From the NCBI GenBank assembly GCA_947474565.1, contig CANJIS010000002.1, positions 1 through 64,000 of the forward strand: a stretch of DNA of 64,000 bases, in the 5' to 3' direction. Origin of the DNA: Alphaproteobacteria bacterium. GTDB lineage: Bacteria > Pseudomonadota > Alphaproteobacteria > Micropepsales > Micropepsaceae. The notes beneath the pieces were generated by a model. That model did not search any database. It saw only the letters and a list, made by a program, of their open reading frames with translations, and was not told the origin of the DNA. Shown here piece by piece: positions 43,228 through 53,020 of the stretch (the stretch's first letter is position 1; every line of letters begins with the position of its first letter). The position numbers and the translations under genes are program-made.

Positions 43228-43349
43228 GAAACACTCTCAACGCTAAGTCTTTGATCGGCTTGGGACGCTTTTGCTGATCCGCCCGCCAGCCTGCTACGTA
43301 TCTATTGGGTGAGAACCGAAAAAGATATAAACAGGCGGGGGGATTAGTT

Positions 43350-44516
43350 ATGAGCATCATTCCTTCGTCTTTTATCGCCGCCAAATGGCGTGCCGCCATC
43401 GCGCGCATTGAGACCGGCACGCTGACATTCGTCGCGCCCGATGGCGAAGTTACCGTCGTTAAGGGCGCAAAGCCCGGTCCCGAAGCGCGCTTTGCCATTT
43501 CCGATTGGGATGTGATCCGCCGGATTTTGGCCAGGGGCGATATCGGGCTGGGCGAGGAATTTATCGCGGGCAGCTGGAGCACCGACGATGTGGAGCAACT
43601 GATCATCCTGTTCCTGCTCAACCTGGAGCAGTTGGAAGGGTTCTCCGACGGCAATTTCATCAACCGTCTTGGCTTTGTGATTCATAACGCCCTAGTGCGG
43701 CGCAATTCCGTCGCCGGATCGGCCCGCAATATCAAAGAGCATTACGATGTCGGCAATGACTTCTACAGGCTGTGGCTGGATGAAAGCATGACCTATTCCT
43801 CGGCGCTGTATGCCGGGACCGACCAGCTTTATCGCGCCCAACAGAATAAGTATGAGCGCATCCTGTCCAAATTCGAAAAACGAAATGCCGACGTGTTGGA
43901 GATCGGTTGCGGCTGGGGTGGTTTTGCCGAGCGCGCCGCGGCGGACAACCATCACGTCACCGGCTTGACCATTTCACCGGCCCAGCATGGCTTTGCCACA
44001 AAACGGTTGTCCGGAAAGGCTGAGATAAGGCTGGAAGATTATCGGCGCTGCAAAGGCACTTTCGACAATATCGTCTCCATCGAAATGTTCGAAGCCGTTG
44101 GCGAACATTACTGGCCGCAATATTTCGCTTGTGTCGCCGAACGCTTGAAGCGTGGCGGGCGGGCCGTGATCCAGACCATCACCATTCGTGATGAATTGTT
44201 CGCAGGCTATCGCACGCGTTCGGACTTCGTCCGCCACTATGTCTTTCCCGGCGGCATGCTGCCCTCACTGGCGCGCTTCCGCGAAGAGGCGGAAAATGCA
44301 GGCTTGAAAGTCGCAGGCGCCTTCTCCTTCGGCAAGGATTATGCCCGCACCTTGCGGGAATGGTCGGCGCGCATGCAGAGCAGAAGCGACGAGATCAAGG
44401 CGCTTGGCCATGACGACCGCTTCCTGCGCAACTGGCAATTCTATCTGGGGATGTGCGCCGCCGCCTTCAACGTCGCACGCACCGATGTAGTGCAGGTCGA
44501 ACTGGTCAACGCTTAG
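43350..44516 (+). CDS. cfa: Cyclopropane-fatty-acyl-phospholipid synthase family methyltransferase
   Basis: A 388-residue SAM-dependent enzyme of the CFA synthase family, which adds a methylene to double bonds of membrane phospholipid acyl chains. NIKEHYDVGNDFYRLWLDESMTYSSA is the family hallmark, VLEIGCGWGGFAERAA is SAM motif I, and the C-terminal WQFYLGMCAAAFNVARTDVVQVEL (in parts) is typical. ATG 43350 follows a GGCGGGGGG stretch. Its last 11 bases overlap the convergent MFS gene. Confidence 0.92.
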   Translation: MSIIPSSFIAAKWRAAIARIETGTLTFVAPDGEVTVVKGAKPGPEARFAISDWDVIRRILARGDIGLGEEFIAGSWSTDDVEQLIILFLLNLEQLEGFSDGNFINRLGFVIHNALVRRNSVAGSARNIKEHYDVGNDFYRLWLDESMTYSSALYAGTDQLYRAQQNKYERILSKFEKRNADVLEIGCGWGGFAERAAADNHHVTGLTISPAQHGFATKRLSGKAEIRLEDYRRCKGTFDNIVSIEMFEAVGEHYWPQYFACVAERLKRGGRAVIQTITIRDELFAGYRTRSDFVRHYVFPGGMLPSLARFREEAENAGLKVAGAFSFGKDYARTLREWSARMQSRSDEIKALGHDDRFLRNWQFYLGMCAAAFNVARTDVVQVELVNA

Positions 44517-46014
44517 CAGCGCGTATCAACGGCACCGTCAGCAGCGCCAGCAGGAACAAGCCGGCGAGCAGGAACCAGCCTTCATTGAGCGACTGCGTGA
44601 GCGCCGCCCGCTCCACCAGCGGCCGGACCATGACGCGGGTGATCGGATCCACCGGCCCCATGTCATGGCCCAGGAAGGTGGCGGTGGGCAGGCCCACAAA
44701 TCTGGCCATGGCGGCATCACCGGCCTGAAGCCGGGCGCCGATGGCGGCGGCGTGACCTTCGGTGCGCGACTGCATCAGGGTGTCGATCAAGGCGATGCCG
44801 ATGGCGCCGCCGAGATTGCGCATCAGGTTGAACAGGGCGCTGGCATCGGCGACATCGCTTTTATCCCAGCTATCCAGCGCCAGCCTTGTGGCGGGCAGGA
44901 TGCACAGCATCACCGCGCTGCCGCGCAACATCTGCGGCCAGAACAGACCCCAGAATTCACTGCGGGGATTTTCCAGCCCATTGGCGGCAAGCCCCAATCC
45001 AAAAAACAGAAAGCCCGTGGCGGCCAGAATACGGGCATCGATCTTGATCTCGGCCCATGCCGCCACCGGCGCCATCAGAAGCTGGGCGGCACCGGAAACC
45101 ACCATGATCTCGCCGATAATTAAAGGGGAATGCCCGCGCACCAGCCCCAAGAACAGCGCCAGGATATAGGTGGAGCCGTAAAGGCCGGCACCGAAAATGA
45201 AAGAGAGAAAACATCCCAGCGAGAAATCGCGGCGGCGAAAGCGGCGAAGATCAACAAAGGGCGCGGCGTGACTGAGCGCGCGCCATACACCGGCCACCGC
45301 GGACAGCACACAGACAGAAGCTGTGACAAAAACAAATACGCCCTGCCAATGGCGGGCGGGCGATTCACTGAGAAGTAGTTGGAGACTGCCCAGAAAAATC
45401 GCCGCCAGGATCAAGGTGGCATAGTCCAGACGGCGCAAGACTTTGGCATCGGCTTCGCCCGCCTTGACGCAGAACGCCACCACCAGCGCGACCAGAAGGC
45501 CGGCAGGAATATTGATCAGGAAAATCCAGTGCCAGGAGAAATGCTCGGTGACGTAGCCGCCGACAAACGGCCCGATGGTGGGCGCGATCATGGCGAACAG
45601 GCCGGCCAGGGTGGTGGCCAGAACTTCCTTGTCCTTGGGGATCATCACAAAGATGGAGGTGAACACCGCCGGGATCAGCATGCCGCCGCAGAAACCCTGC
45701 ACCACCCGAAGCGCGATCAGCATGGTGACACTGGTGGACAGGGCACAGCCCAGGCTTGCCAGGGTGAAGGCAAGCGTGGCGGTGACGAACATCCAGCGCA
45801 GTGACCAGGCGCGGGTGAGAACGCCGGTAAGCGGAATGGCAATCACTTCCGCCATCAGATAGCCGGTTTGAATCCAGCCCAGCCGCGCCGGTTCAATATC
45901 GAGCGATGCACCAATATTGGTGAGCGCGCTGGCCACCACCTGGATGTCCAGCACCGCCATGAACAGGCCCAGGCACATGGCGATAAAGCCCAGCCAGAGC
46001 TTGAAGGAACTCAT
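44506..46014 (-). CDS. DHA2-type (EmrB/QacA) multidrug-efflux MFS transporter
   Basis: A 502-residue, 14-helix MFS exporter. LDIQVVASALTNIGASL in helix 1 (motif D1 type), the loop with LTRAWSLRWMFV, and the antiporter motif C region IGPFVGGYVTEHFSW are visible. It is the third gene of an operon with a type III PKS and an ICMT-like methyltransferase, overlapping the latter by ATGA, so it may export or secure tolerance to the phenolic product. No EmrA-type partner is present. Confidence 0.88.
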   Translation of the reverse strand: MSSFKLWLGFIAMCLGLFMAVLDIQVVASALTNIGASLDIEPARLGWIQTGYLMAEVIAIPLTGVLTRAWSLRWMFVTATLAFTLASLGCALSTSVTMLIALRVVQGFCGGMLIPAVFTSIFVMIPKDKEVLATTLAGLFAMIAPTIGPFVGGYVTEHFSWHWIFLINIPAGLLVALVVAFCVKAGEADAKVLRRLDYATLILAAIFLGSLQLLLSESPARHWQGVFVFVTASVCVLSAVAGVWRALSHAAPFVDLRRFRRRDFSLGCFLSFIFGAGLYGSTYILALFLGLVRGHSPLIIGEIMVVSGAAQLLMAPVAAWAEIKIDARILAATGFLFFGLGLAANGLENPRSEFWGLFWPQMLRGSAVMLCILPATRLALDSWDKSDVADASALFNLMRNLGGAIGIALIDTLMQSRTEGHAAAIGARLQAGDAAMARFVGLPTATFLGHDMGPVDPITRVMVRPLVERAALTQSLNEGWFLLAGLFLLALLTVPLIRAAKR

Positions 46015-46523
46015 GGTGGCGCCCGCCGGGTGGAGAGCGCGGCGTCTTCTTCCCGGATGCGCCACAACAGCAGGCCAGCATTAAGGATGGAGAAAATAAT
46101 CGCCACCATCCATTCCCCGAATGCCAGCGGCAGAAACAGAATCTCGCCCGCTACCGCCAGATAATTGGGATGGCGCAGATAACGGAAAGGCCCCGTAGTC
46201 ACCAACGGTGCGCCGGGCACGGATATAATGCGGGTGGTCCAGAACACGCCCAGCGCCCGGATTACCCAAAGGCGCAATAGCTGAAACAGCGCGAAGACCG
46301 CCAGCAATGGCCAGTAAAATGGCGTGGGATGGGGCAGGAACACCACGATCGCCGCCAGCCACAGGACATGCAGGCCGACGATCAAGGGATAATGGCCAGC
46401 GCCAGTCTCAACCGCGCCCCGGGCCCTGAGGGCTTTGGTGTTGCGGGCAGACAGCGGCAACTCGCTCAGCCTTTGCAGCGCCACCAGCGCCAGCACGGCA
46501 TAGGCGAGGGCCGTCGCGCTCAC
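46011..46523 (-). CDS. Isoprenylcysteine carboxyl methyltransferase-like protein
   Basis: A 170-residue membrane methyltransferase. The C-terminal motif VTTGPFRYLRHPNYLAVAGEILFLPLAFG is the SAM-binding signature of the ICMT/PEMT family, with about four membrane helices. Next to type III PKS genes such enzymes methylate the phenolic lipid product (as shown for Streptomyces alkylresorcinols). It overlaps the PKS by four bases, so product O-methylation is a reasonable inference. Confidence 0.88.
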   Translation of the reverse strand: MSATALAYAVLALVALQRLSELPLSARNTKALRARGAVETGAGHYPLIVGLHVLWLAAIVVFLPHPTPFYWPLLAVFALFQLLRLWVIRALGVFWTTRIISVPGAPLVTTGPFRYLRHPNYLAVAGEILFLPLAFGEWMVAIIFSILNAGLLLWRIREEDAALSTRRAPP

Positions 46524-47551
46524 CGCCCGTCCAGCATCAGGAAGACGGCGCTGAATCCGGGGCCCAGCGCGGTGAGCAAAGTCTGCTGGCCCATCAGGCG
46601 CATGCGTTCGGCCACAAACAGCACCGTCACGGCCGACATATTGCCGAACTGCCGCAGCACATCGCGGCTTTCCTTGAGATCGCCGCGCTGCAAATCCATG
46701 GCGTCTTCCAGCGCATCCAGCACCTTGGCGCCGCCGGGATGGCAGGCAAACGCGTCTATCTCGTTGCGCGGAATATGATGACGGGCAAGGAATTCATCCA
46801 GAAGCTTGCGGAAATCGTTGGCGACCAGGCTGGGAATGCTTTTGGCGAAGCGCGCCTGCAGCCCGTCTTCCGCCATGTCCCAGCCCATCACATCCAGAGA
46901 GTCGGGCCAGGTATATTCGCCCGCCGGTCCAACCTTGGGGCCTTCACCTTCCGTGGAAAGAATGGCGCCGGCCGCGCCGTCGCCGAACAGGGCGCTGGCG
47001 ATGATATTGCTTTTGGACAAGTCGTTTTTGCGGAAGGTGAGCGCGCACAGCTCGACCGCCAGATAGAGGATCTTGGCGCCGGGTTGGACCTGGGCAAGCT
47101 GCGCGGCGCGGGTAAGCCCAATCACGCCGCCGGCACAGCCAAGACCGAAAATGGGAAGCCGCTGAATATCGCGGCGCAGCTGCATCCGCTCGATCAGGAG
47201 CGCATCCAGGCTTGGCGTGGCGACACCGGTGGTGGACACCAGCACAATGCCGTCCAACTGATCCTTGGTCAGGCCGGTCTGCTTCAAGAGCTTGAGCGTC
47301 ACCTGCTCCAGCAGATCGACGGCGTTGGAAATATACAGGTCGGTCCGGTCAACCCAGCCGTGATCGTCCAGATACCAGTCTATCGGCACGCAGGAATAAC
47401 GGCGGTCAATGCCGGTATTGGCAAAGACGGGCAGCATGCGGGCAATTTCAGCGACGCCGCCAAACAGCTTCTGGGCATAAAGCGCCGCGTCACTTTGTTT
47501 GATGACAAATGGCGGCACGGCTGACTGGAGGCCTAGAAGACGGGCAGGCAT
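46520..47551 (-). CDS. Type III polyketide synthase (alkylresorcinol/alkylpyrone type)
   Basis: A 343-residue chalcone-synthase-family enzyme. The catalytic triad is visible: Cys in FGLGCAGGVIGLTRAA, His in FACHPGGAKVLDA and Asn in RQFGNMSAVTVLF; GDGAAGAI is the family loop. Such bacterial enzymes condense a long acyl starter with malonyl-CoA to alkylresorcinols or alkylpyrones. I start at ATG 47551 (MPARLLGLQSAV); another ATG lies 15 codons earlier. It leads the PKS-methyltransferase-exporter operon. Confidence 0.9.
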   Translation of the reverse strand: MPARLLGLQSAVPPFVIKQSDAALYAQKLFGGVAEIARMLPVFANTGIDRRYSCVPIDWYLDDHGWVDRTDLYISNAVDLLEQVTLKLLKQTGLTKDQLDGIVLVSTTGVATPSLDALLIERMQLRRDIQRLPIFGLGCAGGVIGLTRAAQLAQVQPGAKILYLAVELCALTFRKNDLSKSNIIASALFGDGAAGAILSTEGEGPKVGPAGEYTWPDSLDVMGWDMAEDGLQARFAKSIPSLVANDFRKLLDEFLARHHIPRNEIDAFACHPGGAKVLDALEDAMDLQRGDLKESRDVLRQFGNMSAVTVLFVAERMRLMGQQTLLTALGPGFSAVFLMLDGR

Positions 47552-47766
47552 TGGGCCTCTTATGTCCTTGAAATAGCGCGCGGGCAGCGGGGGCATAATG
47601 CATGCTTCAGACCCATGCGCCAGTCCCGCCGGACATCTCTATTTTAAGCCGCCAGCAAGGTCGCAATGTGTTGGAATTGCGGCGTTTGAACCCGTTGCGA
47701 AGCCCTGCCCGAACATGCGAAACTGGTGTGGTTGAGGGGCCAAACAAAAAGACGGAATTCCATAAG

Positions 47767-48156
47767 ATGCGTATCTCGGCTGTCGTGGCGACTGTCACCC
47801 TTGTGGCGTGCAGCGCTGTTTCAAATCTCGCTTATGCTCAAGATGCCCCCGGTGATCCGGTGGCGGGCAAGACCGTGTTTGCGCGCTGCGCCATCTGCCA
47901 CAAGGTCGTGGCCGGTCAGCCCAGCCTGGTGGGCCCCAACCTGTTCGGCGTCGCCGGCCGCAAAGCCGCGAGCATGCCGGGCTTTAATTATTCCGGGCCG
48001 CTGAAGGGCGCCAACATCACCTGGTCGGACGACAAGCTGTCCGAATGGGTCTCTGGTCCCGCCAAGATGGTTCCGGGCACCAAGATGGCGTTCCCCGGCA
48101 TCACCAGCAAAGGTCAGGTTCGCGATGTTGTCGCCTACCTGAACACGCTGAAGTAG
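47767..48156 (+). CDS. Periplasmic class I cytochrome c
   Basis: A 129-residue protein with a signal peptide (first about 25 residues ending AYA), one heme motif CAICH (about residues 42-46), the VGPNLFGVAGRKA loop and the distal Met in PGTKMAFPG. This is the mitochondrial-type cytochrome c552/c2 pattern, an electron carrier to terminal oxidases. It is monocistronic. ATG 47767 gives a proper signal peptide; the frame is open further upstream without homology. Confidence 0.92.
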   Translation: MRISAVVATVTLVACSAVSNLAYAQDAPGDPVAGKTVFARCAICHKVVAGQPSLVGPNLFGVAGRKAASMPGFNYSGPLKGANITWSDDKLSEWVSGPAKMVPGTKMAFPGITSKGQVRDVVAYLNTLK

Positions 48157-48323
48157 CTCGGGCCTCGGCACCCACTAATCCTTGTGGCAGAGTGACGCAC
48201 ACGGACCTGTCCTGTGCGCGCGCTGCCGCTTGCGTTCGTTGACAGCCAGCAACCGTCGCGCCTAAATTTTTGCACTGCACAACAAACGGCCGCTAGGCGC
48301 GCCTCTTGGGATCCGACAACAGC

Positions 48324-49070
48324 ATGAAGGTTCTGGTGCCCGTAAAGCGGGTGGTCGACTTTAACGTCAAGGTCCGCGTCAAGTCGGACCAGAGCGGCAT
48401 CGACCTCGCCAATGTCAAAATGTCCATGAATCCGTTCGACGAGATCGCGGTCGAGGAAGCGGTCCGCCTGAAGGAAAAGGGCAAAGTGAAAGAGATCGTG
48501 GCGATCTCGATTGGGCCTGCTCAAGCAGCAGAGACCATCCGCACCGCCCTCGCCATGGGCGCCGATCGCGGCATCCTGGTGAAGACCGATGGTGAGGTTG
48601 AGCCGCTGGTGGTGGCGAAAATCCTGAAAGCGATTTGCGAGGCCGAGAAACCCGATCTGGTGTTCACCGGCAAGCAGGCGATTGACGACGATTCCAACCA
48701 GACCGGCCAGATGCTGGCGGCGCTGCTGGGCTGGGGCCAAGGCACCTTCGCCCATAGCCTGGAGCTGACCGATGCATCGGCCAAGGTCGCGCGCGAAATC
48801 GATGGCGGCTTGCAGACCGTGGAATTGAAATTGCCGGCGGTGGTGACCACCGATCTGCGGCTGAACGAGCCGCGCTATGCCTCGTTGCCCAACATCATGA
48901 AGGCCAAGAAAAAGCCGCTCGAGGAAAAGACGCCGGCTGATTATGGCGTGGACGCCACGCCCCGGCTGAAAGTTTTGAAAGTCAGCGAGCCGCCCAAGCG
49001 CGGCCCCGGCATCAAGGTCAAAAGCGTTTCCGAACTTCTGGACAAGCTGAAAGAAGCGGGGGCGATCTGA
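48324..49070 (+). CDS. etfB: Electron transfer flavoprotein, beta subunit
   Basis: A 248-residue AMP-binding subunit of ETF, which takes electrons from acyl-CoA dehydrogenases. [45 protein letters not shown] (AMP loop) and the signature [34 protein letters not shown] (in parts) are all standard. The ATG at 48324 is preferred over an ATG six codons earlier. Its TGA overlaps the etfA ATG. Confidence 0.96.
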   Translation: MKVLVPVKRVVDFNVKVRVKSDQSGIDLANVKMSMNPFDEIAVEEAVRLKEKGKVKEIVAISIGPAQAAETIRTALAMGADRGILVKTDGEVEPLVVAKILKAICEAEKPDLVFTGKQAIDDDSNQTGQMLAALLGWGQGTFAHSLELTDASAKVAREIDGGLQTVELKLPAVVTTDLRLNEPRYASLPNIMKAKKKPLEEKTPADYGVDATPRLKVLKVSEPPKRGPGIKVKSVSELLDKLKEAGAI

Positions 49071-50011
49071 TGGCCGCGCTGGTTATTGCTGAACACAACA
49101 ATCAAACCCTGAACGAGCAGACCGCCAAGACGGTGACGGCCGCGGCGCTGGTTTCCACGCCCGTGCATGTGCTGGTGGCAGGTGAAAACTGCAAAGCCGT
49201 TGCCGAAGCGGCGGCGAAAATCGCCGGCGTGGAAAAAGTTCTGCTGGCCGACAACGCGCTCTATGCCCGCATGCTGGCGGAAAACATGGAGACGCTGATC
49301 CTGTCGGTGGCGGAAAAATATGACGCCATCCTGGCGCCGGCTTCCACCAGCGGAAAAAATTACCTGCCTCGCGTCGCCGCCAAGCTGGATGTGCCGCAGA
49401 TTTCCGAAATCCTGAAAGTGGTGAGCGCCGATACGTTTGAGCGCCCGATCTATGCCGGCAACGCCATCCAGACGGTGCAGTCGCCGGCGGGAAAGAAAAT
49501 CATCACCGTGCGCACAACCGGGTTCAAGGCGGCGGCGGAAGGCGGCAGTGCGGTGATTGAAAACCTGGCGGCCACCGCCGATGCAGGACTTTCCAAATTC
49601 GACAGCGAGGCTTTGTCCAAGTCGGAGCGGCCGGAGCTGACCTCGGCCAAGATCGTGATTTCGGGCGGCCGCGGATTGGGATCGGCGGAGAACTTCAAGC
49701 TGATCGACAAGATCGCCGACCGGCTGCACGCCGCCGTGGGCGCCAGCCGCGCCGCGGTGGATGCCGGCTATGTGCCCAATGACTATCAGGTGGGCCAGAC
49801 CGGCAAGATCGTGGCCCCGAACCTGTATCTGGCGGTGGGCATTTCCGGCGCTATCCAGCATCTGGCGGGAATGAAAGATTCCAAGGTCATCGCCGCCATC
49901 AACAAAGACGAAGAGTCGCCGATTTTCCAGGTCGCGGATTTTGGCCTGGCGGCGGATTTGTTCCAGGCGTTGCCGGAACTTGACCAGGAACTGGCCAAGC
50001 GCGGGTATTGA
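49070..50011 (+). CDS. etfA: Electron transfer flavoprotein, alpha subunit
   Basis: A 313-residue FAD-binding ETF subunit. The C-terminal FAD domain begins near [13 protein letters not shown] and includes [27 protein letters not shown] and [30 protein letters not shown] (in parts). With etfB it forms the soluble heterodimer that passes electrons to ETF-quinone oxidoreductase. Confidence 0.96.
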   Translation: MAALVIAEHNNQTLNEQTAKTVTAAALVSTPVHVLVAGENCKAVAEAAAKIAGVEKVLLADNALYARMLAENMETLILSVAEKYDAILAPASTSGKNYLPRVAAKLDVPQISEILKVVSADTFERPIYAGNAIQTVQSPAGKKIITVRTTGFKAAAEGGSAVIENLAATADAGLSKFDSEALSKSERPELTSAKIVISGGRGLGSAENFKLIDKIADRLHAAVGASRAAVDAGYVPNDYQVGQTGKIVAPNLYLAVGISGAIQHLAGMKDSKVIAAINKDEESPIFQVADFGLAADLFQALPELDQELAKRGY

Positions 50012-50023
50012 AGGAAAACGAGT

Positions 50024-50899
50024 ATGACACTTTCGAAAATCGGCATTATCGGCGCGGGACAGATGGGCACCGGCATCGCCCATGTGATGGCGCTGGCAGG
50101 CTATGACGTCGTGCTGGATGACCTCAACAAGGACGCACTGGGCAAGGCGCTGGACCGCATCGAAAAGAACATGCAGCGCCAGGCGGCCAAAGGCATGATC
50201 GAAGAAGCCGCGATCAAGCCGGCATTGGCGCTTATCCGCGTTACCCAGACGCTGGACGATCTGAAAGACCGCGATCTGGTGATCGAGGCGGCCACCGAAG
50301 ATGAAGCGATCAAGAAGAAGATTTTTCAGGAACTGTCGCCGCGGCTGAACGACAAGGCGATGATCGCAACCAACACCTCATCCATTTCTGTGACGCGGCT
50401 GGCGGCGGCGACCGACCGGCCGGAGCGTTTCATCGGCCTGCATTTCATGAATCCGGTGCCGCTGATGCAGCTGGTGGAAGTAATCCGCGGCATCGCCACA
50501 GACGACGCCACTTTTCAGGCGGCGCTGGAGATTGTGCGCAAGGTCGGCAAGACCGCCGCCTATGCCGAAGATTTTCCGGCCTTCATCGTCAACCGCATCA
50601 TCATGCCGATGATCAATGAAGCGGTGTACACGCTGTATGAAGGCGTGGGGAATGTGGACGCGATCGATACCGCGATGCGGCTGGGCGCCAACCATCCGAT
50701 GGGGCCGCTGCAACTGGCCGACTTTATCGGCCTCGATACATGTTTGGCGGTGATGCAGGTGCTTTACGAAGGCCTGGCGGACTCCAAGTACCGCCCCTGC
50801 CCGCTGATGGTGAAGTATGTCGAAGCGGGTTGGCTTGGTAAGAAAACCGGCCGTGGCTTCTATGATTACCGCGGGGAACATCCTGTTCCCACGCGGTAA
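50024..50899 (+). CDS. hbd: 3-hydroxybutyryl-CoA dehydrogenase
   Basis: A 291-residue NAD(P)-dependent enzyme of fatty-acid/PHB metabolism. [19 protein letters not shown] is the NAD motif, [13 protein letters not shown] and [19 protein letters not shown] contain the catalytic Ser/His and partner residues, and [12 protein letters not shown] and [18 protein letters not shown] mark the C-terminal dimer domain. It lies 12 bp behind etfA; this etfBA-hbd order is usual in alphaproteobacteria and links beta-oxidation electrons to ETF. Confidence 0.95.
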   Translation: MTLSKIGIIGAGQMGTGIAHVMALAGYDVVLDDLNKDALGKALDRIEKNMQRQAAKGMIEEAAIKPALALIRVTQTLDDLKDRDLVIEAATEDEAIKKKIFQELSPRLNDKAMIATNTSSISVTRLAAATDRPERFIGLHFMNPVPLMQLVEVIRGIATDDATFQAALEIVRKVGKTAAYAEDFPAFIVNRIIMPMINEAVYTLYEGVGNVDAIDTAMRLGANHPMGPLQLADFIGLDTCLAVMQVLYEGLADSKYRPCPLMVKYVEAGWLGKKTGRGFYDYRGEHPVPTR

Positions 50900-50944
50900 C
50901 AGAATATAAGGGTCGCTACGGCTTCGCCGACGCGCTGACCGACG

Positions 50945-51466
50945 TCAGCTCTTCAAGCTTTTGAAATAGGCGATGGTGTCGGGGGCAGCCCATTCGGCAG
51001 GGCCTTCGGCGCGGCCAACGACATTACCCTTCGGATCAATCAGCACCGTGGTCGGCAGGCCAAAGGCGCCGAAGCTGCGCATCAGGGCGATATCGGTATC
51101 CCGCAGCGAGCCCAAATTGGCGGCATTGTGCGATTTGAGGAATGCGGCGGCATCCACCTTGCCCCGGTCCATATTGACCGCCAGCACGGTGAGGTTGGGC
51201 GCTGCCGCCTGAAGCTTGTTCAGGGCCGGCAGTTCGGCGACGCAGGGCACGCACCAGGTGGCCCACATATTCAGCAGGACATATTTGCCCTTATAGGCGC
51301 TGAGCGCATGGCGGGTGCCCGCCGCGTCGGTGAAGCTGACCGCAGGCGCGGATTTGACCGGTTTCGGGGCCACCATCGGCTTGGGCATGGCGGGGGCCGC
51401 GTGGACAGGGGCCGCCACGGTGCCATATACGAGGGCCAGGGCCAGTATGGTCTTGTTCAGCTTCAT
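50945..51466 (-). CDS. TlpA-like periplasmic thiol-disulfide oxidoreductase
   Basis: A 173-residue thioredoxin-fold protein. The N-terminal 23 residues are a signal peptide, followed by a Pro/Lys-rich linker; the active site [15 protein letters not shown] (CxxC, about residues 72-75) and the cis-Pro in [13 protein letters not shown] are present. Such proteins keep periplasmic cysteines reduced, for example for cytochrome c or oxidase assembly. The lipoprotein Cys seen in some relatives is absent. It is divergent from argH by 21 bp. Confidence 0.88.
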   Translation of the reverse strand: MKLNKTILALALVYGTVAAPVHAAPAMPKPMVAPKPVKSAPAVSFTDAAGTRHALSAYKGKYVLLNMWATWCVPCVAELPALNKLQAAAPNLTVLAVNMDRGKVDAAAFLKSHNAANLGSLRDTDIALMRSFGAFGLPTTVLIDPKGNVVGRAEGPAEWAAPDTIAYFKSLKS

Positions 51467-51487
51467 TTCTGTCTTCCGGTTGTGACC

Positions 51488-52870
51488 ATGAATTCAAACA
51501 AAATGTGGGGCGGGCGGTTCGATGCCGGTCCTGCGGCCATTATGGGGGAGATTACCCCCTCTATCGATTTCGACAAGCGCCTGGCGGGCGAAGACCTGGC
51601 CGGATCCAAGGCGCATGTGCGGATGCTGTCCAACGAAGGCATCATTTCCAAGGATGACGGCCAGTCCATCCTGGCCGGGCTGGAACAGATCGAAAAAGAA
51701 ATCGCCGCTGGCGCGTTCGTGTTCAAGCGGGAATTGGAAGACATTCACCTGAATATCGAGGCCCGGCTGGCCGAGATTATCGGCCCGGCGGCGGGACGGC
51801 TGCACACCGCACGTTCGCGCAACGACCAGGTGGTGACGGATTTCCGGCTTTGGGTGCGTAGCGCCTGCGAGCGGGCCGATCATGGTCTTTTGGCGTTGCA
51901 GCGGGCGTTGTTGGTGCAAGCCGGGAACCATGTCGAAACCGTGATGCCGGGCTTTACCCATATGCAGGTCGCCCAGCCGGTCACGTTTGGCCATCACATG
52001 CTGGCCTATGTCGAAATGTTCGCCCGCGACCGGGGCCGCTTCGAGGATGCACGCAAGCGGCTGAATGAATCGCCCTTGGGCGCAGCGGCGCTGGCGGGAA
52101 CGCCCTATCCGATTGACCGCGACTTCACGGCCAAGGCGCTGGGCTTCGCCCGGCCAATGCGCAATTCCATGGACGCGATTTCGGCGCGCGACTTCGCGCT
52201 GGAATATCTGGCGGCAGCGACGATCCTGGCCACCAACCTGTCGCGGCTGGCGGGGGAGCTGGTGCAATGGTCCACGCCGCAATTCGCCTTTGTGAAATTG
52301 TCGGACGCGTTCACCACCGGCTCTTCCATCATGCCGCAAAAGCGCAATCCCGATGCGGCGGAGCTGATCCGCGGCAAGACAGGCCGGGTGCTGGGCGATT
52401 TCGTGGCGCTGGCGACGGTGGTCAAAGGCCTGGTGCTGACCTATGGCACCGACCTGCAGGAAGACAAGGAACGTGTGTTCGACGCCGCCGACACGATTGA
52501 AGTGTCGCTGGCGGCGATGGCCGGCATGGTGGCCGACATGACCGCCAATCCCGAAAAGATGCGCGCCGCCGCCGAACCCGGCTATCCCACTGCCACCGAT
52601 CTGGCCGACTGGCTGGTGCGTGTCTTGAAGAAGCCGTTCCGCGAGGCACACCACATCGCCGGCAGCATTGTGAAGAAGGCGGAAGACGCAGGCGTCACGC
52701 TGGACAAATTGCCCCTTACCGATATGCAAGCGGTTGAACCGGGCATCACCCAGGACGCGCTGGCGGCGGTGTCGCTGGATGCATCGGTGAATGCACGTAT
52801 GAGCCTTGGCGGCACGGCGCCGGCACGGGTGAAGGAACAGATTGCCTTCTGGCGGAGCCATCTGAAATGA
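51488..52870 (+). CDS. argH: Argininosuccinate lyase
   Basis: A 460-residue enzyme splitting argininosuccinate into arginine and fumarate. [16 protein letters not shown] is the usual start, [15 protein letters not shown] and [10 protein letters not shown] contain catalytic residues, and [20 protein letters not shown] is the superfamily signature with the catalytic Ser. ATG 51488 is chosen although the frame is open far upstream. The stop overlaps the lptM-like gene by ATGA. Confidence 0.96.
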   Translation: MNSNKMWGGRFDAGPAAIMGEITPSIDFDKRLAGEDLAGSKAHVRMLSNEGIISKDDGQSILAGLEQIEKEIAAGAFVFKRELEDIHLNIEARLAEIIGPAAGRLHTARSRNDQVVTDFRLWVRSACERADHGLLALQRALLVQAGNHVETVMPGFTHMQVAQPVTFGHHMLAYVEMFARDRGRFEDARKRLNESPLGAAALAGTPYPIDRDFTAKALGFARPMRNSMDAISARDFALEYLAAATILATNLSRLAGELVQWSTPQFAFVKLSDAFTTGSSIMPQKRNPDAAELIRGKTGRVLGDFVALATVVKGLVLTYGTDLQEDKERVFDAADTIEVSLAAMAGMVADMTANPEKMRAAAEPGYPTATDLADWLVRVLKKPFREAHHIAGSIVKKAEDAGVTLDKLPLTDMQAVEPGITQDALAAVSLDASVNARMSLGGTAPARVKEQIAFWRSHLK

Positions 52871-53016
52871 AAACCCGAACTGTCTTGCTGATCGTGGTGT
52901 TGGCACTTGGCGTCCAAGCCTGCGGCGTGAAAAACCAGCTTGTCACGCCGAACGGCAAGGAACAGGCCCGCGACCAGCCCAACCCGTCCCAACCGCGCTA
53001 TCCCATCGGCCGTTGA
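52867..53016 (+). CDS. lptM: Small lipoprotein, LptM-like
   Basis: A 49-residue lipoprotein with a lipobox LGVQAC (Cys about residue 19) followed by GVKNQLVTP, comparable to the CGxKG/TP pattern of LptM (YifL). The argH/lptM/lysA setting is the conserved location of lptM, whose product supports LptD disulphide maturation in enterobacteria. The rest is a short polar Pro/Gln-rich tail. Identification rests on position and lipobox more than on similarity. Confidence 0.75.
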   Translation: MKTRTVLLIVVLALGVQACGVKNQLVTPNGKEQARDQPNPSQPRYPIGR

Positions 53017-53020
53017 TCGC

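Noticed and set aside
51494-52906. Long minus-strand open frame opposite argH.
   Set aside because: argH has all its motifs; the reverse translation is low-complexity and without family features.
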